NCBI GenBank assembly: GCA_037445895.1
Contig: JBBIJO010000003.1
Location: 136,020 to 200,019 of the forward strand
DNA: 64,000 nucleotides
Source of the DNA: JBBIJO01 sp037445895
GTDB taxonomy: Bacteria > Bacteroidota > Ignavibacteria > Kapaibacteriales > UBA2268
Direction: 5' to 3'
Both the position numbers and the translations under genes were made by a program. Shown one piece after another: positions 45,279-55,367 of the stretch; within the stretch, counting starts at the first letter, position 1; each line of letters starts with the position of its first letter. The notes below the pieces were generated by a model that did not search any database, had not been told where the DNA came from, and saw nothing but the letters and a program-made list of their open reading frames with translations.

Positions 45279-46334
45279 TTATAACTTATTGTCGTCATTT
45301 TCTGGTTTGTAAAATTTGGAGCGGGTTCTCGTTTCGCGACGCATTTTTGCAAACTCCCTTAAATCGATGTATTTATCGGCTTCGTCTATTATTTCAACAC
45401 CAAGGATTGTTTCGATTATGTCTTCCATTGTTACAAGCCCCTCGATACCACCAAATTCATCTACCACGAGAAATATGTGCTGACGCTTCGCAAGAAATTG
45501 ATTTAATGCATTGTCCAGTGTAACATTTTCTGGGATAAAATACATTTTTCGAGAAAAGTCTTTGAGTTGGGAATCTAACTGATTGTTCAACGCAGCTTGC
45601 AATATATCTTTGGTAACGACATAACCAACAACCTTGTCGTCGAGCGATTTGCCTTCGTAAACTGGAAATCTCGAAAACATTTTAAGTTCGGGTAATTTGA
45701 TGGCTTCTCCAATGGTCAAATAACTACTAGCTGAAAATATAACAGTCCTCGGAGTCATAATGTCCTCGATAGGAACTTCGTTAAATCTAATTACATTGGA
45801 AAGTATTTTATACTCTCCGATTTGAATTGAGCCTTCTTCGTGTGCATTCTCGACCAACTCATGAATACCTTTCAAAGATGGTTCCTCCTCATTCCCCGCA
45901 GATATTTTGTTTCTAATATAAACTTGAAAAGCCCCAAATATTCTAGTAATTGCGAATATCGAATTGGTTATAGCAACGACTTGATTGATTAAAGATTTAT
46001 GGAAACGGGCTCCAACAGCAAAGGTTGTAGAACGAATTATATAACCTGCAAAAATTAACAGAAAAAATGAGATTGTTGCTACTGTTGGATTAAATAGATA
46101 GTAAATTGCAAATGTAAGCGTTAAAGTTACAATAGAAATGATGTAAAGAAAATGCTCAATAAAATTGAAAGATGCAACTACGATTTCTTGTTCGTTGAAT
46201 AATCTGTTGAACGATTTTTTGGTTCTATTTTTTTCGTTTAGGTCATCGAAGTTGGACGAAGCAAATATCCCAGTAACAAAGCCAATAATAACTCCTAAAA
46301 TGTAAGTAAGCAAAGGGAATGTAGGTAGTTCCAT
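45279..46334 (-). CDS. CNNM/CorC-like membrane protein with CBS pair
   Basis: A 351-residue protein. N-terminal membrane spans (residues 1-30, 58-110 and 115-135) are followed by a cytoplasmic helix with IMTPRTVIFSA (the entry to the CBS pair) and two CBS domains at about 190-310 (GYVVTKDILQAAL; VVDEFGGIEGLVTMEDIIETILG). It lacks the C-terminal CorC_HlyC domain of full-length members. Relatives handle Mg2+ or other divalent cations; the function here is inferred. It shares a strand with the fpr-like gene (56 nt downstream). Confidence 0.8.
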   Translation of the reverse strand: MELPTFPLLTYILGVIIGFVTGIFASSNFDDLNEKNRTKKSFNRLFNEQEIVVASFNFIEHFLYIISIVTLTLTFAIYYLFNPTVATISFFLLIFAGYIIRSTTFAVGARFHKSLINQVVAITNSIFAITRIFGAFQVYIRNKISAGNEEEPSLKGIHELVENAHEEGSIQIGEYKILSNVIRFNEVPIEDIMTPRTVIFSASSYLTIGEAIKLPELKMFSRFPVYEGKSLDDKVVGYVVTKDILQAALNNQLDSQLKDFSRKMYFIPENVTLDNALNQFLAKRQHIFLVVDEFGGIEGLVTMEDIIETILGVEIIDEADKYIDLREFAKMRRETRTRSKFYKPENDDNKL

Positions 46335-46346
46335 AGTAGGGAATTG

Positions 46347-46967
46347 TTAGTTAAAACTTTCGTTATTGATACGAATTGTTGGTCCTTGAATGGTTCCAAG
46401 AGGGGTCGAGAAGGTGGGCTCGGCTTCTAAAATAATTTTTGAAGGATTAGATTTATACCCTCCGAGCGTTAGAGCAAGATTAATCAAACCGTCGTATCCC
46501 CGATTTGCAAAAAACCGATAAATGTCTATGTTTACACCGAGTGGAAGGTATTTAATTTCGTTGCTTGCAGGTATGGCAAATTCTTTGTTAATTGTGCCAG
46601 TAATTGTTTCCGTCCCATCAATAAAAAGTTTCCACTGCATTCTTGTAATGGTTACCGGTATTTTTAAAGAGCCTCCTTGCCCTGTATTTGGATTTTTTAC
46701 AGCGATATTTATTGTGAATGCCGCAGGAAGTTTTTCCGCAGCAAAAGCGTGAGTAAGCTTTAACCCTTCTGTAATCGAGAAATCCGAAATTTTGGACTTT
46801 GTCGAAAGTGGAACTTCGGCAAGAGTAAAGTTTGTAACGTTTTCAATTTTGAATTTCAGGTGGTTAAAGCTGCTCAACGAATGGGTTATGTTTTTAATTT
46901 GCTGACAGGAAACTACAAACGTTAATAGCAATGCTAAACAAAATATATGGAACTTTAAGATTTTCAT
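46347..46967 (-). CDS. LEA type 2-like lipoprotein
   Basis: A 206-residue protein with a lipobox signal (LTFVVSC, Cys at about 21). The remainder shows beta-sandwich features of the LEA14/WHy fold: FKIENVTNFTLAEVPLS, INIAVKNPNTGQGGSLKIP and GTINKEFAIPASNEIKYLPLGV. Such periplasmic or outer-membrane proteins are common in Bacteroidota, function unknown. TAATTTTG lies 23 nt before the ATG on the minus strand. Confidence 0.72.
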   Translation of the reverse strand: MKILKFHIFCLALLLTFVVSCQQIKNITHSLSSFNHLKFKIENVTNFTLAEVPLSTKSKISDFSITEGLKLTHAFAAEKLPAAFTINIAVKNPNTGQGGSLKIPVTITRMQWKLFIDGTETITGTINKEFAIPASNEIKYLPLGVNIDIYRFFANRGYDGLINLALTLGGYKSNPSKIILEAEPTFSTPLGTIQGPTIRINNESFN

Positions 46968-46990
46968 TTTTTAAACTAATTTATCCAATA

Positions 46991-46998
46991 CAAAATTA
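46991..46998 (-). promoter_or_regulatory. -7 element of the LEA-like lipoprotein gene
   Basis: Minus-strand TAATTTTG, in the context TTAATTTTGTATTGG shared with the SRP RNA and tRNA promoters. No -33 TTTG is visible. Confidence 0.5.
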
Positions 46999-47060
46999 AT
47001 ATATTTATTTTTAATTGGAAAATGCTTAATTTTAACGTTTTAAATATTAAAGAGGTATTT

Positions 47061-48725
47061 ATGAAATATGGTTTTTCTGTAATATGGATATTTTTTCTTA
47101 TCGCATCGGTTAATATATACCCTTGCACTAATGTTTTAGTAACCAAGGGGGCATCAGTTGATGGTTCAGTAATGATTTCATATAATGCTGATGCTGGTGG
47201 CTTTATGGAGCCTTTGTATTTTGCACAAGCAAGGGATTGGAACCCAGATGACTCAGTTGAAATATTTGATTGGGATTCACATAAATACCTGGGGAAAATA
47301 AAACAAGTTTCACATACATACCAAGTTATAGGATTAATCAATGAATATCAGGTTTCTATTGGTGAAACAACTTTTGGCGGGAGGGAAGAGCTTCGAGATA
47401 CAACAGGAATAATTGACTACGGAAGTTTGATGCAACTTGCTCTTCAAAGAGCTAAAACTGCTCGCGAAGCTATCGAGGTTATGACTTCGCTTGTTGCAGA
47501 ATATGGATATTATTCCTCTGGCGAGTCCTTTTCAATTGCAGATCCTAACGAAGCTTGGATTATGGATATGATTGGGAAAGGACCCGGTAATAAAGGTGCA
47601 GTTTGGGTAGCAGTAAAAATCCCCGATGGATATATTTCCGTTCATGCAAACCATTCCCGTATTCGGACATTTCCATTGAATGCTCCCGAAAACTGTTTAT
47701 ACGCACCCGACGTCATTGATTTTGCAATAAAGAAGGGGTATTATAAGCAAGGGAGCGAGCCTTTTTCGTTTTCGGATGCATACGATCCTCCTAATCCTGC
47801 ATCTCTTTTGTTTTGTGAAGGTAGGGTTTGGAGTGTATTCCGCCGTGCAGCTCCATCACAGAATTTTTCCGATGATTATTGGCGGGCAGTAAAAGATGCA
47901 ATACCATATCCTTTATGGATTAAACCCGATAAAAAGTTATCTGTGCGCGATGTAATAGCTCTTATGCGCGACCATTTCGATGGAACGGAATATGATTTGA
48001 AGAAAGGGTTCGCTGCTGGACCTTACGGATGCCCAGTGCGATGGAAACCCCTCGCTTGGAAAATAGATGGTGATTCTACAGAATATGCTTGGGAGCGCCC
48101 AATTTCTACGCAACAAACGGCATTTGCTTTTGTTTCTCAGCTTCGCTCGTGGTTACCTCGGCAAATTGGAGGAATTCATTGGTATGGTGTTGACGATAAC
48201 TATACAAATGTTTACATACCCCTATATTGTTCGATTAAGTATCCCCCGCAATGCTTTCGCGTGGGGAGCATTAGCGATTTTACACTCGAGTCTGCATTTT
48301 GGATTTTCAATCTCGTGGCTAATTGGGCTTATACAAAGTATTCTTATATGTATGAAGATATTAGAAAAGTTCAAAAGGAAATCGAGGATAAATTTTTCGA
48401 TTTTCAACCAGCTATCGAAAGAGCGGCTCTTGAACTTAGCAAAATAAATACCGAGAGAGTAGCCGATTTTTTAACCGATTACTCTAATTCTCAAGCGATG
48501 ATAGTTATGGATAGATGGCTTAAGTTGTGGGAGTATCTTGTAATGAAATATAATGATGGATATGTTAATGATGTCGAAAAGGATTTCGGGCGGCATCCCA
48601 AAGGTGTCGGTTATGGAAATGAATTTTTAAAGCAGTTAATTAAAGAACGACCTGGATACTACGAGGTAAAATGGAAAGAAAGGAAAAACGAAAATGCTTT
48701 GAAGGGTGCGGAGCAAACGAGATAA
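47061..48725 (+). CDS. C69-family dipeptidase (secreted)
   Basis: A 554-residue Ntn-hydrolase-fold peptidase. A signal peptide (1-18) is removed before CTNVLVTKGASVDGSVMISYNADAGG, where the first Cys is the N-terminal nucleophile of peptidase family C69. Other family blocks are IGETTFGGREELRD, YGYYSSGESFSIADPNEAWIMDMIG, and YADPN-like turns with HANHSRI. Such enzymes cut dipeptides or N-terminal residues outside the cytoplasm. The ATG at 47061 has AGAGG 5 nt before it. It is followed by a 108-nt gap holding a small inverted repeat (AGTCC/GGACT) before the convergent agmatinase gene. Confidence 0.86.
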   Translation: MKYGFSVIWIFFLIASVNIYPCTNVLVTKGASVDGSVMISYNADAGGFMEPLYFAQARDWNPDDSVEIFDWDSHKYLGKIKQVSHTYQVIGLINEYQVSIGETTFGGREELRDTTGIIDYGSLMQLALQRAKTAREAIEVMTSLVAEYGYYSSGESFSIADPNEAWIMDMIGKGPGNKGAVWVAVKIPDGYISVHANHSRIRTFPLNAPENCLYAPDVIDFAIKKGYYKQGSEPFSFSDAYDPPNPASLLFCEGRVWSVFRRAAPSQNFSDDYWRAVKDAIPYPLWIKPDKKLSVRDVIALMRDHFDGTEYDLKKGFAAGPYGCPVRWKPLAWKIDGDSTEYAWERPISTQQTAFAFVSQLRSWLPRQIGGIHWYGVDDNYTNVYIPLYCSIKYPPQCFRVGSISDFTLESAFWIFNLVANWAYTKYSYMYEDIRKVQKEIEDKFFDFQPAIERAALELSKINTERVADFLTDYSNSQAMIVMDRWLKLWEYLVMKYNDGYVNDVEKDFGRHPKGVGYGNEFLKQLIKERPGYYEVKWKERKNENALKGAEQTR

Positions 48726-48833
48726 TACTTAGTCCATAATGTTGGACTCCGATAATAAATGCCGACATAGTATGCAATGTTTTTCAAATAATAGGGCTAA
48801 TATTTGCTTACAACGATTCAGAATAATATTTTG

Positions 48834-49727
48834 TTAATAAAAAGCAAAATTGAGAATTTTGTAAACGAGACGTGCTGTTGTTAGGTTAGGATGATGCAAT
48901 TTCTTTATTGGAGAAAGTTCAACTACATCGAATCCGATGATTTTTTTCCCTTGTCGGCGTATTTCTCGAAATACCTCCAACGTTTCGTTATAATAGAAAC
49001 CATCGGGTTCGGGGGTTCCCGTTGCTGGGATAATTGATGGATCGAAATAATCGACATCGAAAGTAATGTATATTTGTTCCGAAAGCGTATCAACAACGGC
49101 TTTTTGCCAGTTATTTCCATATTCATTTTGGCGAATTTTACTTGCAAAAAATGTCTTGATATTGTTTTTTTCGATAAACTTTGCTTCTTCTTTGCAAAGA
49201 GCCCGAATTCCAACTTGTATAATCCGTGAAGGGTCGAACGATTCGCAAACTCTCGCCATTACACTTGCGTGGGAAAACTTCGTCCCTTCGTAGGATTCGC
49301 GCAAGTCGGAGTGTGCATCAAATTGTAAGATTGACATTTTGGGATAGGCAGTAAAATGCGCTTGTATAAGTGGCAACGAGATTGTATGTTCTCCGCCAAT
49401 GCCTACAAAAAATTTTCCATCAGAAATCAACATTCCAACGGATTTGTGTATTAATTCAAGCGCTTCTTTCGGTTCTAAATTTTTGAAATTCAAAGCTGGA
49501 AGGGTTGCAATACCCTTTTCGAAACAAAGTTCTTTATCGAATTCGTCGTCGTAGAACTCAACGTATGCGCTTGCATTTAAAATTGCGTTGGGTCCTTTTC
49601 GTGTTCCTTTGCCGTAGCTTGTTGTTTGCTCGTATGGAATTGGCAAAATAACAATTCGTGCAGAATTGTATCCGGAGTATTCGTTTTCAATCGCTAAAAA
49701 GTTTTTATCTTTTGGCAATATATCCAT
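48834..49727 (-). CDS. speB: Agmatinase/arginase-family ureohydrolase
   Basis: A 297-residue protein with all manganese-binding motifs: GIGGEHTISLP, QFDAHSDLRESYEGTKFSHASVM and FDVDYFDPSIIPATGTPEPDG. The family member is agmatinase-like (SpeB) by length and motif spacing; formiminoglutamase or guanidinobutyrase are alternatives, since the substrate is not readable from motifs. It would give putrescine and urea from agmatine. Single gene, convergent with the C69 peptidase gene. Confidence 0.87.
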   Translation of the reverse strand: MDILPKDKNFLAIENEYSGYNSARIVILPIPYEQTTSYGKGTRKGPNAILNASAYVEFYDDEFDKELCFEKGIATLPALNFKNLEPKEALELIHKSVGMLISDGKFFVGIGGEHTISLPLIQAHFTAYPKMSILQFDAHSDLRESYEGTKFSHASVMARVCESFDPSRIIQVGIRALCKEEAKFIEKNNIKTFFASKIRQNEYGNNWQKAVVDTLSEQIYITFDVDYFDPSIIPATGTPEPDGFYYNETLEVFREIRRQGKKIIGFDVVELSPIKKLHHPNLTTARLVYKILNFAFY

Positions 49728-49798
49728 TGTAGTTGGTTCTTTACAGTTCTTAAAAATTTTAATTTACTATTTTTGCTTTTATTAATTTGACTGAATCG

Positions 49799-51274
49799 AT
49801 GTTTTCGGAAAAATATTTTAGACATTTTATCTTTTTGATTTTTTCCATAACTCTTGTACGATTAATTATTACTCTGTTATTTAATCTTGTGCCACAGGAG
49901 GCATATTATTGGCTCTATTCCCAACGGCCTGCGTTAGGTTATTTCGACCATCCACCGGTTTGCAGTTATACAATTGGAATATTTACCCTGATTTTTGGGA
50001 ATAATGAATTTGCTGTTAGATTAGGTATGATTATTTATTCAATTGGGACAGCAGCATTTTTATTCCTACTAGCAAGGAAAGTATTTCAAGAAAATTTGTT
50101 AGCATTTAGAACAGTAATGTTTTTGAATCTTACCATTTTTTTTAATATACATTCAATCGTTGCAACTCCTGATGCTCCTCTTTTGTTCTTTTGGAGTGGC
50201 TCGATGTTTTTTTTCTACAAAGCTTTGTTCGAAAAAGAAAGTTATGCTAATTGGATAATAGGAGGAATTTTCTCTGGGTTAGCAATTTACAGCAAATACA
50301 CCGGGATTTTTCTTTTCGCCTCGCTTTTTTCGGCATTAATTTTTTCGAAAAAATGGAAGATTCTATTTTCTCCGAAACCTTACCTTGCAATAATTGTAGC
50401 AGTGATTGTTTTTTCACCTGTAATTTATTGGAATTATCAGAATGATTGGGCATCGTTTTTGTTCCAAAGTAAAAATAGAGCACAAAATATCGGTAGTTTC
50501 ACATTGAATTACTTTTTCCAGCTTGTAGCAAGCCAATTATATGAGCTGACACCTTTGTTTTTTGTCTTTGGGATTATTGTTGGAGTAATAACTATAAGGA
50601 AAATTACTACTATTGCCGAAAGCCGACGCTTTTTGTTTTTCTTTTCATTTCCAACGATATGTTTTTTCTTTCTTGTTAGTTTGAGTAGCTTGGTAAAAAT
50701 GAATTGGATTCTCCCCGCATATCTTTCGATGATTATACTAATTGTGGATTATTCGAGCAAATTAACTCCTAATAAACTACGTATTGTCAGGGTTGTTGGT
50801 ATTCCAACTTCAATCCTATTTATTTTGCTCAACTTTTTACTAATTGTTTATCCTATCGTGCCAATTGAGAAAGGAGACACATGGACAGGCTGGAAAGAAG
50901 TTGCCGAAAAGATTACAGAATTAAAGAACCAGTTCGATAAGCAGAAAAAAACTTTTATATTTTCGAATGATTATAAAATTCCTGCTGAATTATCGTTCTA
51001 CACGGGTTTTAAAGATGATATTCTTTCGGCGAATGTCTATGGAGAACCTGCTCTGCAATTTGATTTTTGGTTCAATCCGGATGATTTCAAAGGATGTAAT
51101 GCAATTTTTGTTTTTTCCGATTACGATAGGTTCAGTAAATTTGATAAGCTTTCGGAATATTTTACAAAGATTGAATTCATAGAAGAATTAAAAATCATTC
51201 GACGAGGTGCAATTTTCAGAAAGTTTTATATTTACAAATGCTACAACTATTTTGGAAAAATTAAAGGATTTTAA
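49799..51274 (+). CDS. Family 39 membrane glycosyltransferase (ArnT/PMT-like)
   Basis: A 491-residue GT-C enzyme with eleven or so membrane spans. The catalytic first loop is PQEAYYWLYSQRPALGYFDHPPVCSY (acidic residue plus the Phe-Asp-His-Pro-Pro motif), and ATPDAPLLFFWSGSMFFFYKAL follows. A lipid-phosphate sugar donor and an extracytoplasmic acceptor are expected. The C-terminal 120 residues form a soluble domain. A TATTTTTG -7 element (49768-49775) lies upstream. ATG at 49799 is chosen over a TTG 12 nt earlier. It is followed by an SDR gene after 50 nt. Confidence 0.87.
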   Translation: MFSEKYFRHFIFLIFSITLVRLIITLLFNLVPQEAYYWLYSQRPALGYFDHPPVCSYTIGIFTLIFGNNEFAVRLGMIIYSIGTAAFLFLLARKVFQENLLAFRTVMFLNLTIFFNIHSIVATPDAPLLFFWSGSMFFFYKALFEKESYANWIIGGIFSGLAIYSKYTGIFLFASLFSALIFSKKWKILFSPKPYLAIIVAVIVFSPVIYWNYQNDWASFLFQSKNRAQNIGSFTLNYFFQLVASQLYELTPLFFVFGIIVGVITIRKITTIAESRRFLFFFSFPTICFFFLVSLSSLVKMNWILPAYLSMIILIVDYSSKLTPNKLRIVRVVGIPTSILFILLNFLLIVYPIVPIEKGDTWTGWKEVAEKITELKNQFDKQKKTFIFSNDYKIPAELSFYTGFKDDILSANVYGEPALQFDFWFNPDDFKGCNAIFVFSDYDRFSKFDKLSEYFTKIEFIEELKIIRRGAIFRKFYIYKCYNYFGKIKGF

Positions 51275-51324
51275 TTGAATAAATTATCTTTCCGTTTTAT
51301 ATTGAATTTTTTGGAAATGTTTAA

Positions 51325-52062
51325 ATGAAAAATTTTCTTGTGCTGGGCGCTAGTTCGTTAATTGTTCAAAAAACATTGGAACTGTTGGCAAAGCCCGATT
51401 ACAAGTTTTATCTTGTTGGACGGAACGAGGGGAAATTGAATATTGTTAAGTCGCATATTGAAACTATTAGTCAATCGCAAATATTTGTCGAAAGCGCCGA
51501 CTTGACCGATTTCGAAAGACACCAGCAGATTTTCGATAATGCAATTCAAGCAATGGGAAATATAGATTACATTTTGGTGGGGTATGGTATCCTTTTTAAT
51601 CAACAAGAATTAGAAAAAGAGCCAACAAGAATTATTGAAAATTATAACATTAACGCGCTAAGTGTTATTCTTTTTGTTTCGATGGTTGCAAATTATTTTG
51701 AGCAGCATAACAAGGGGAGTATTGTTGTGATTTCGTCGGTAGCTGGCGATAGAGGCCGCAAAAGTAACTACTTCTACGGTTCTGCAAAAGCAACTTTAAC
51801 AGTATTTTTGCAAGGTTTACGCCATAGATTTGCAAAAACAAATATAAAGGTTATCACTATTAAACCCGGATTGGTCGATACTCCGATGACTGCTCATATC
51901 AAAAAAAATGTTTTGTTTGCAAGTCCCGAAAAAGTAGCAAGTGATATTTTTCTTGCAATTTCTCGGAGCAAAGAAGTTGTTTATACTCCGTGGTTTTGGC
52001 GCTACATTATGGCTGTCATCAGGATTCTTCCTGAAAAAATTTTCAAAAAAATTGATTTTTAG
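51325..52062 (+). CDS. Short-chain dehydrogenase/reductase
   Basis: A 245-residue SDR. The nucleotide site is LVLGASSLIVQKTLELL, with a loose version of TGxxxGxG, ISSVAGDRGRKSNYFYGSAKATL holds the catalytic Ser and the YxxxK pair, and TIKPGLVDTPMT follows. It resembles the DprE2-type reductases that act on lipid-linked sugars. Lying beside a GT-C glycosyltransferase, it may feed a glycan pathway, but the substrate is not determined. The last residues (FWRYIMAVIRILPEKIFKKI) are amphipathic and may touch the membrane. Confidence 0.85.
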   Translation: MKNFLVLGASSLIVQKTLELLAKPDYKFYLVGRNEGKLNIVKSHIETISQSQIFVESADLTDFERHQQIFDNAIQAMGNIDYILVGYGILFNQQELEKEPTRIIENYNINALSVILFVSMVANYFEQHNKGSIVVISSVAGDRGRKSNYFYGSAKATLTVFLQGLRHRFAKTNIKVITIKPGLVDTPMTAHIKKNVLFASPEKVASDIFLAISRSKEVVYTPWFWRYIMAVIRILPEKIFKKIDF

Positions 52063-52135
52063 AATATTTGGAAAATTTATGTGAAAAGGTTATTTTGCAA
52101 AAGTAAAAAATTGAAGTTTGCTAAGGGGGGATAAA

Positions 52136-54520
52136 ATGAGGCTTTTAACTATTGTATTTGGTTTATTTTTGTTGAGCTTTTGTGTTGTGTTTTCTCAACC
52201 AAAGGAAAAAGCGAAACAAATTAAGTTGTTTCCCGATGCTTACTCCGAACTCGATGATGTTCCGGTATCTCGAAAAATAGATGATTCGTTTGTAATGAAG
52301 ATATTGGAACGTGCTCGTGTAAAATATTTAAAGGCACTTTCCTCGATAGAAAAGGGCGATACAATACAGGCAGCACATTTATTCGAAGAGTCTATTGATA
52401 TTTTAAATTCTATAATTAATTATCCAAATATTTTATCTTACGACGACTATACCGAACTTGTGCGTTCTATACTCGAAGATTATGAAAAATATGTTCAAAA
52501 TATTGATATTTTAGATGAAAGTTCCTCTTTCTTTTTGATGCGAGAAAGTCTAAATAAAGAGCTTGAACAAACAGTAAAAGGGAAAAAAGTTAAAGTTGGG
52601 CCTCTAACACTGAAAGATACAGCAAAAGCAAAGGTCGGGAAATTGCCAAGCGGGGTTTCCTATACGATTCCAATGGACGACAATGAATTTGTTGAAAAAA
52701 GCATTGAATTTTTGACACAAAAGCCTATCGGACGCAAATTTGTTAAGGGTAGTTTAGAAAGAAGCACTGCTTGGGATAAAATAGTCAAACAAATTATTAA
52801 AGAGGAGGAAATGCCGCCGGAACTATACTATCTTGCAATGGTTGAAAGTGGATTTAACCCGTTTGCTGTTTCGAGGGCTAAAGCCGTAGGTATGTGGCAA
52901 TTTATTTCCTCTACCGGCCAGCTTTATGGTTTAAATACTAACTCTTCAATATGGATTGACGAACGAAGGGATCCAATTAAATCTACAAGGGCAGCAATGC
53001 GACACCTGAAAGATTTATTTAATGAATTGGGCGATTGGCATCTTGCTATTGCTGCTTACAATTGTGGAATTAATGCTGTTCAAAGAGCTATCTCACGTTT
53101 AGAACCTACCGATACAATTACTTTCTGGAGTATAATGCAATATCTTCCACGTGAGACTCGCAATTACGTTCCATTATTTGTTGCAACAGTCAAAGTTGTT
53201 TCGAATCCCGAAGTTTATGGTTTCCTTACCTCTGAATATAAATTCGAAGACGAAGTGGTTTACGACAAATATCTGCTTAAAGAACCTGTAAGTTTGGCAG
53301 CAATTGCAAAATGTGCTGGAACGTCTTTGGATAACATCAAAAAACTTAACCCTGAGTTAATAACTAATTTTACGCCGCCGGATATTCCAGAATATGAAAT
53401 TCGGATTCCCTTTGGCTCTAAAAACGAGTTCATAGCAAATTATTTAAATTTGACTCCCGAGGAAAAAAGGCCATTTATGGAGTATAAAGTTGGACGCAAA
53501 GAAACGGTAAACTCCATTGCCCAAAAGTTTAATATTAGCGTTAATGATATTCTTGTCGCGAACAACCTTACTTCGTCCGTTAAAGCTCTGAAAAGGGGTT
53601 CAGTATTGAAAATACCTGTTCTACCCCAAATGAATCTCGGCAACAACGAATCTTTATCGTCGAATAAAAATCCTCAGTCCGATACAAATTCGAAAACAGT
53701 TTCTGCCAATGAGTCGTATTATACACACATCTTGACTAAGGACGAAACGCTGAAATCTGTGTGCCACAAATATAATGTTTCAGAATATGTTTTAAAGACT
53801 CTTAATCCGAATATTGATTTTCGGGCTTTAAAAGAGGGAGAACCTATTAAAATCCCTAAAGAATTAGTTAAATCGGAGGTTTCTAAATCGAAAACTTCTG
53901 TCGATTCTGTTTCGAAAATGGTAGTTCGGCATATTGTTAAAAGCGACGAGACTCTTTTCAAAATTGCAACCGATTACAATGTGAATATCGACAGTCTTCT
54001 GAGTTGGAATAATATGAAAAACTATAAAATATTTGATGGGCAATCTTTGAAAATTCTTGTTCCTGCCGAGTTTAAGTTAAAACCACAGGAAGAGATTTCG
54101 CCTTCTTTCGAATATAGCTCGGACGACGAAATTCCGGCACAAGTGAAAGCTCAACACAAAGTAAAACAGATTAAAATCAAGCATAAAATTCGAAAAGGGG
54201 AAACACTTGCATCGATTGCAGAAAAATATGGTGTTAGTCTTAATGATTTAATTTCGTGGAATCCAAAATTAAAAAGAAGAAAAAACAAAATCCTTTCTGG
54301 CGATATTGTCTATGTTTATGCTAAAAAAAGTGTTACTTATAGAGTTTCGGAAAGCTCCGCTAAAAGCAACTCGAAACCCAAGTTTCACGTTGTTCGAAGG
54401 GGCGATACATTAAGTTCCATTGCTCAAAAATATGGAGTATCGATACAAAACTTGATACAAAACAACCCGAATATCAGACCGGGCAGAATCAAAGTTGGGC
54501 AAAAAGTTTATTTAGAATAA
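52136..54520 (+). CDS. MltD-like membrane-bound lytic transglycosylase with five LysM repeats
   Basis: A 794-residue secreted protein with a signal peptide at 1-22 (SQPKEK follows). A helical N-terminal region is followed by the goose-lysozyme-like SLT domain at about 215-340: MVESGFNPFAVSRAKAVGMWQFI (catalytic Glu in MVESGF), TGQLYGL and AAYNCGINAVQRA. Five LysM repeats follow from about 445: EYKVGRKETVNSIAQKF, YTHILTKDETLKSVCHKY, VRHIVKSDETLFKIATDY, KHKIRKGETLASIAEKY and FHVVRRGDTLSSIAQKYGVS. It cleaves glycan strands in peptidoglycan, with LysM domains for binding. ATG at 52136 follows the ribosome binding site GGGGGGATA. Confidence 0.93.
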   Translation: MRLLTIVFGLFLLSFCVVFSQPKEKAKQIKLFPDAYSELDDVPVSRKIDDSFVMKILERARVKYLKALSSIEKGDTIQAAHLFEESIDILNSIINYPNILSYDDYTELVRSILEDYEKYVQNIDILDESSSFFLMRESLNKELEQTVKGKKVKVGPLTLKDTAKAKVGKLPSGVSYTIPMDDNEFVEKSIEFLTQKPIGRKFVKGSLERSTAWDKIVKQIIKEEEMPPELYYLAMVESGFNPFAVSRAKAVGMWQFISSTGQLYGLNTNSSIWIDERRDPIKSTRAAMRHLKDLFNELGDWHLAIAAYNCGINAVQRAISRLEPTDTITFWSIMQYLPRETRNYVPLFVATVKVVSNPEVYGFLTSEYKFEDEVVYDKYLLKEPVSLAAIAKCAGTSLDNIKKLNPELITNFTPPDIPEYEIRIPFGSKNEFIANYLNLTPEEKRPFMEYKVGRKETVNSIAQKFNISVNDILVANNLTSSVKALKRGSVLKIPVLPQMNLGNNESLSSNKNPQSDTNSKTVSANESYYTHILTKDETLKSVCHKYNVSEYVLKTLNPNIDFRALKEGEPIKIPKELVKSEVSKSKTSVDSVSKMVVRHIVKSDETLFKIATDYNVNIDSLLSWNNMKNYKIFDGQSLKILVPAEFKLKPQEEISPSFEYSSDDEIPAQVKAQHKVKQIKIKHKIRKGETLASIAEKYGVSLNDLISWNPKLKRRKNKILSGDIVYVYAKKSVTYRVSESSAKSNSKPKFHVVRRGDTLSSIAQKYGVSIQNLIQNNPNIRPGRIKVGQKVYLE

Positions 54521-54531
54521 TCCTAATATTT

Positions 54532-55350
54532 ATGAGGTTTCCAAATTGTTTATTTGCAATCCCGGTATTGTGGATTATTTTTTTGAACGAACAGTTTTTA
54601 TTTGCACAAGAAAAGTGGTGTTTTAAGCCGTTGTTGTCGAATCCTTACGAAGCTCGGATTGGTTCTATGTATCAATTTTCAAATCGCAAACTTCGGTTGG
54701 ATATTGGAAATACTTTTGAATTATTTAATGTAGTTAATCGTGATTCGTTCAATGCCAACATTGGTGTTGATTTTTTTACTTTAACTTTGCTTCGTGCCGA
54801 AGGCAATTTTAAATTCCCGGTCGAAACAACGGACTTTTTCTTTGGGGTCAATTCAACTTTCTATTTGAAAAAAAGTAATAATTACAATTACTCTTTTCGC
54901 ATTAGAATTGCCCATATTTCATCGCATCTATCCGACGGTTTATCTATCAATTCAATATTTACCCGAGAGCCTTTTACTTATAGTCGTGAATTTTTCGAGA
55001 CAATTGTATGTTTCGAAATTGAGAAATTTCGTATTTATTTTGGAGGGAATTATGTTTTTTCCGCTTTGCCGAAAGATGTTGTCAAGCTGATACCACAACT
55101 GGGGTTCGATTATGAAGTTGAACTGCGTAAGTGGTTAAAATTTTTGGTGGGCAACGATACTAAATTAACTGGTTATAATAATAGCTATTACTTAACCTGG
55201 TCGTTTCAAGCGACTTTTCTGCTCCATCAATTAATGAACAAGGGAGTAGGAATAAATTTAAATTATTTTGAAGGAAAAAGTATTTATGGAATGTTTTATA
55301 AAGAAAAAGATTCGTATTTTGCGATTGGTTTTCAATTGTTTTTTTATTGA
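54532..55350 (+). CDS. Outer-membrane beta-barrel-like protein (DUF1207-like)
   Basis: A 272-residue protein with a signal peptide (1-25, ending FAQEKW). The mature part alternates aromatic and polar residues in strands (FNANIGVDFFTLTLLRAEGNFKF; YNYSFRIRIAHISSHLSDGL; YFAIGFQLFFY), typical of an outer-membrane barrel, and ends in an aromatic residue as expected for Bam recognition. The start KPLLSNPYEARIGSMYQF resembles DUF1207 proteins (recall only). It starts 11 nt after the MltD-like gene. Confidence 0.65.
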   Translation: MRFPNCLFAIPVLWIIFLNEQFLFAQEKWCFKPLLSNPYEARIGSMYQFSNRKLRLDIGNTFELFNVVNRDSFNANIGVDFFTLTLLRAEGNFKFPVETTDFFFGVNSTFYLKKSNNYNYSFRIRIAHISSHLSDGLSINSIFTREPFTYSREFFETIVCFEIEKFRIYFGGNYVFSALPKDVVKLIPQLGFDYEVELRKWLKFLVGNDTKLTGYNNSYYLTWSFQATFLLHQLMNKGVGINLNYFEGKSIYGMFYKEKDSYFAIGFQLFFY

Positions 55351-55367
55351 AAAATATAATTTTTTTT

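Noticed and set aside
46976..47341. Minus-strand 121-codon frame over the C69 peptidase start
   Set aside because: Overlaps the signal peptide and nucleophile region of a clear peptidase; no start or family support.
48726..48833. Small inverted repeats (AGTCC/GGACT, CAAATA/TATTTG) as a bidirectional terminator
   Set aside because: Stems are only 5-6 bp without a T tail; too weak to list as a feature.
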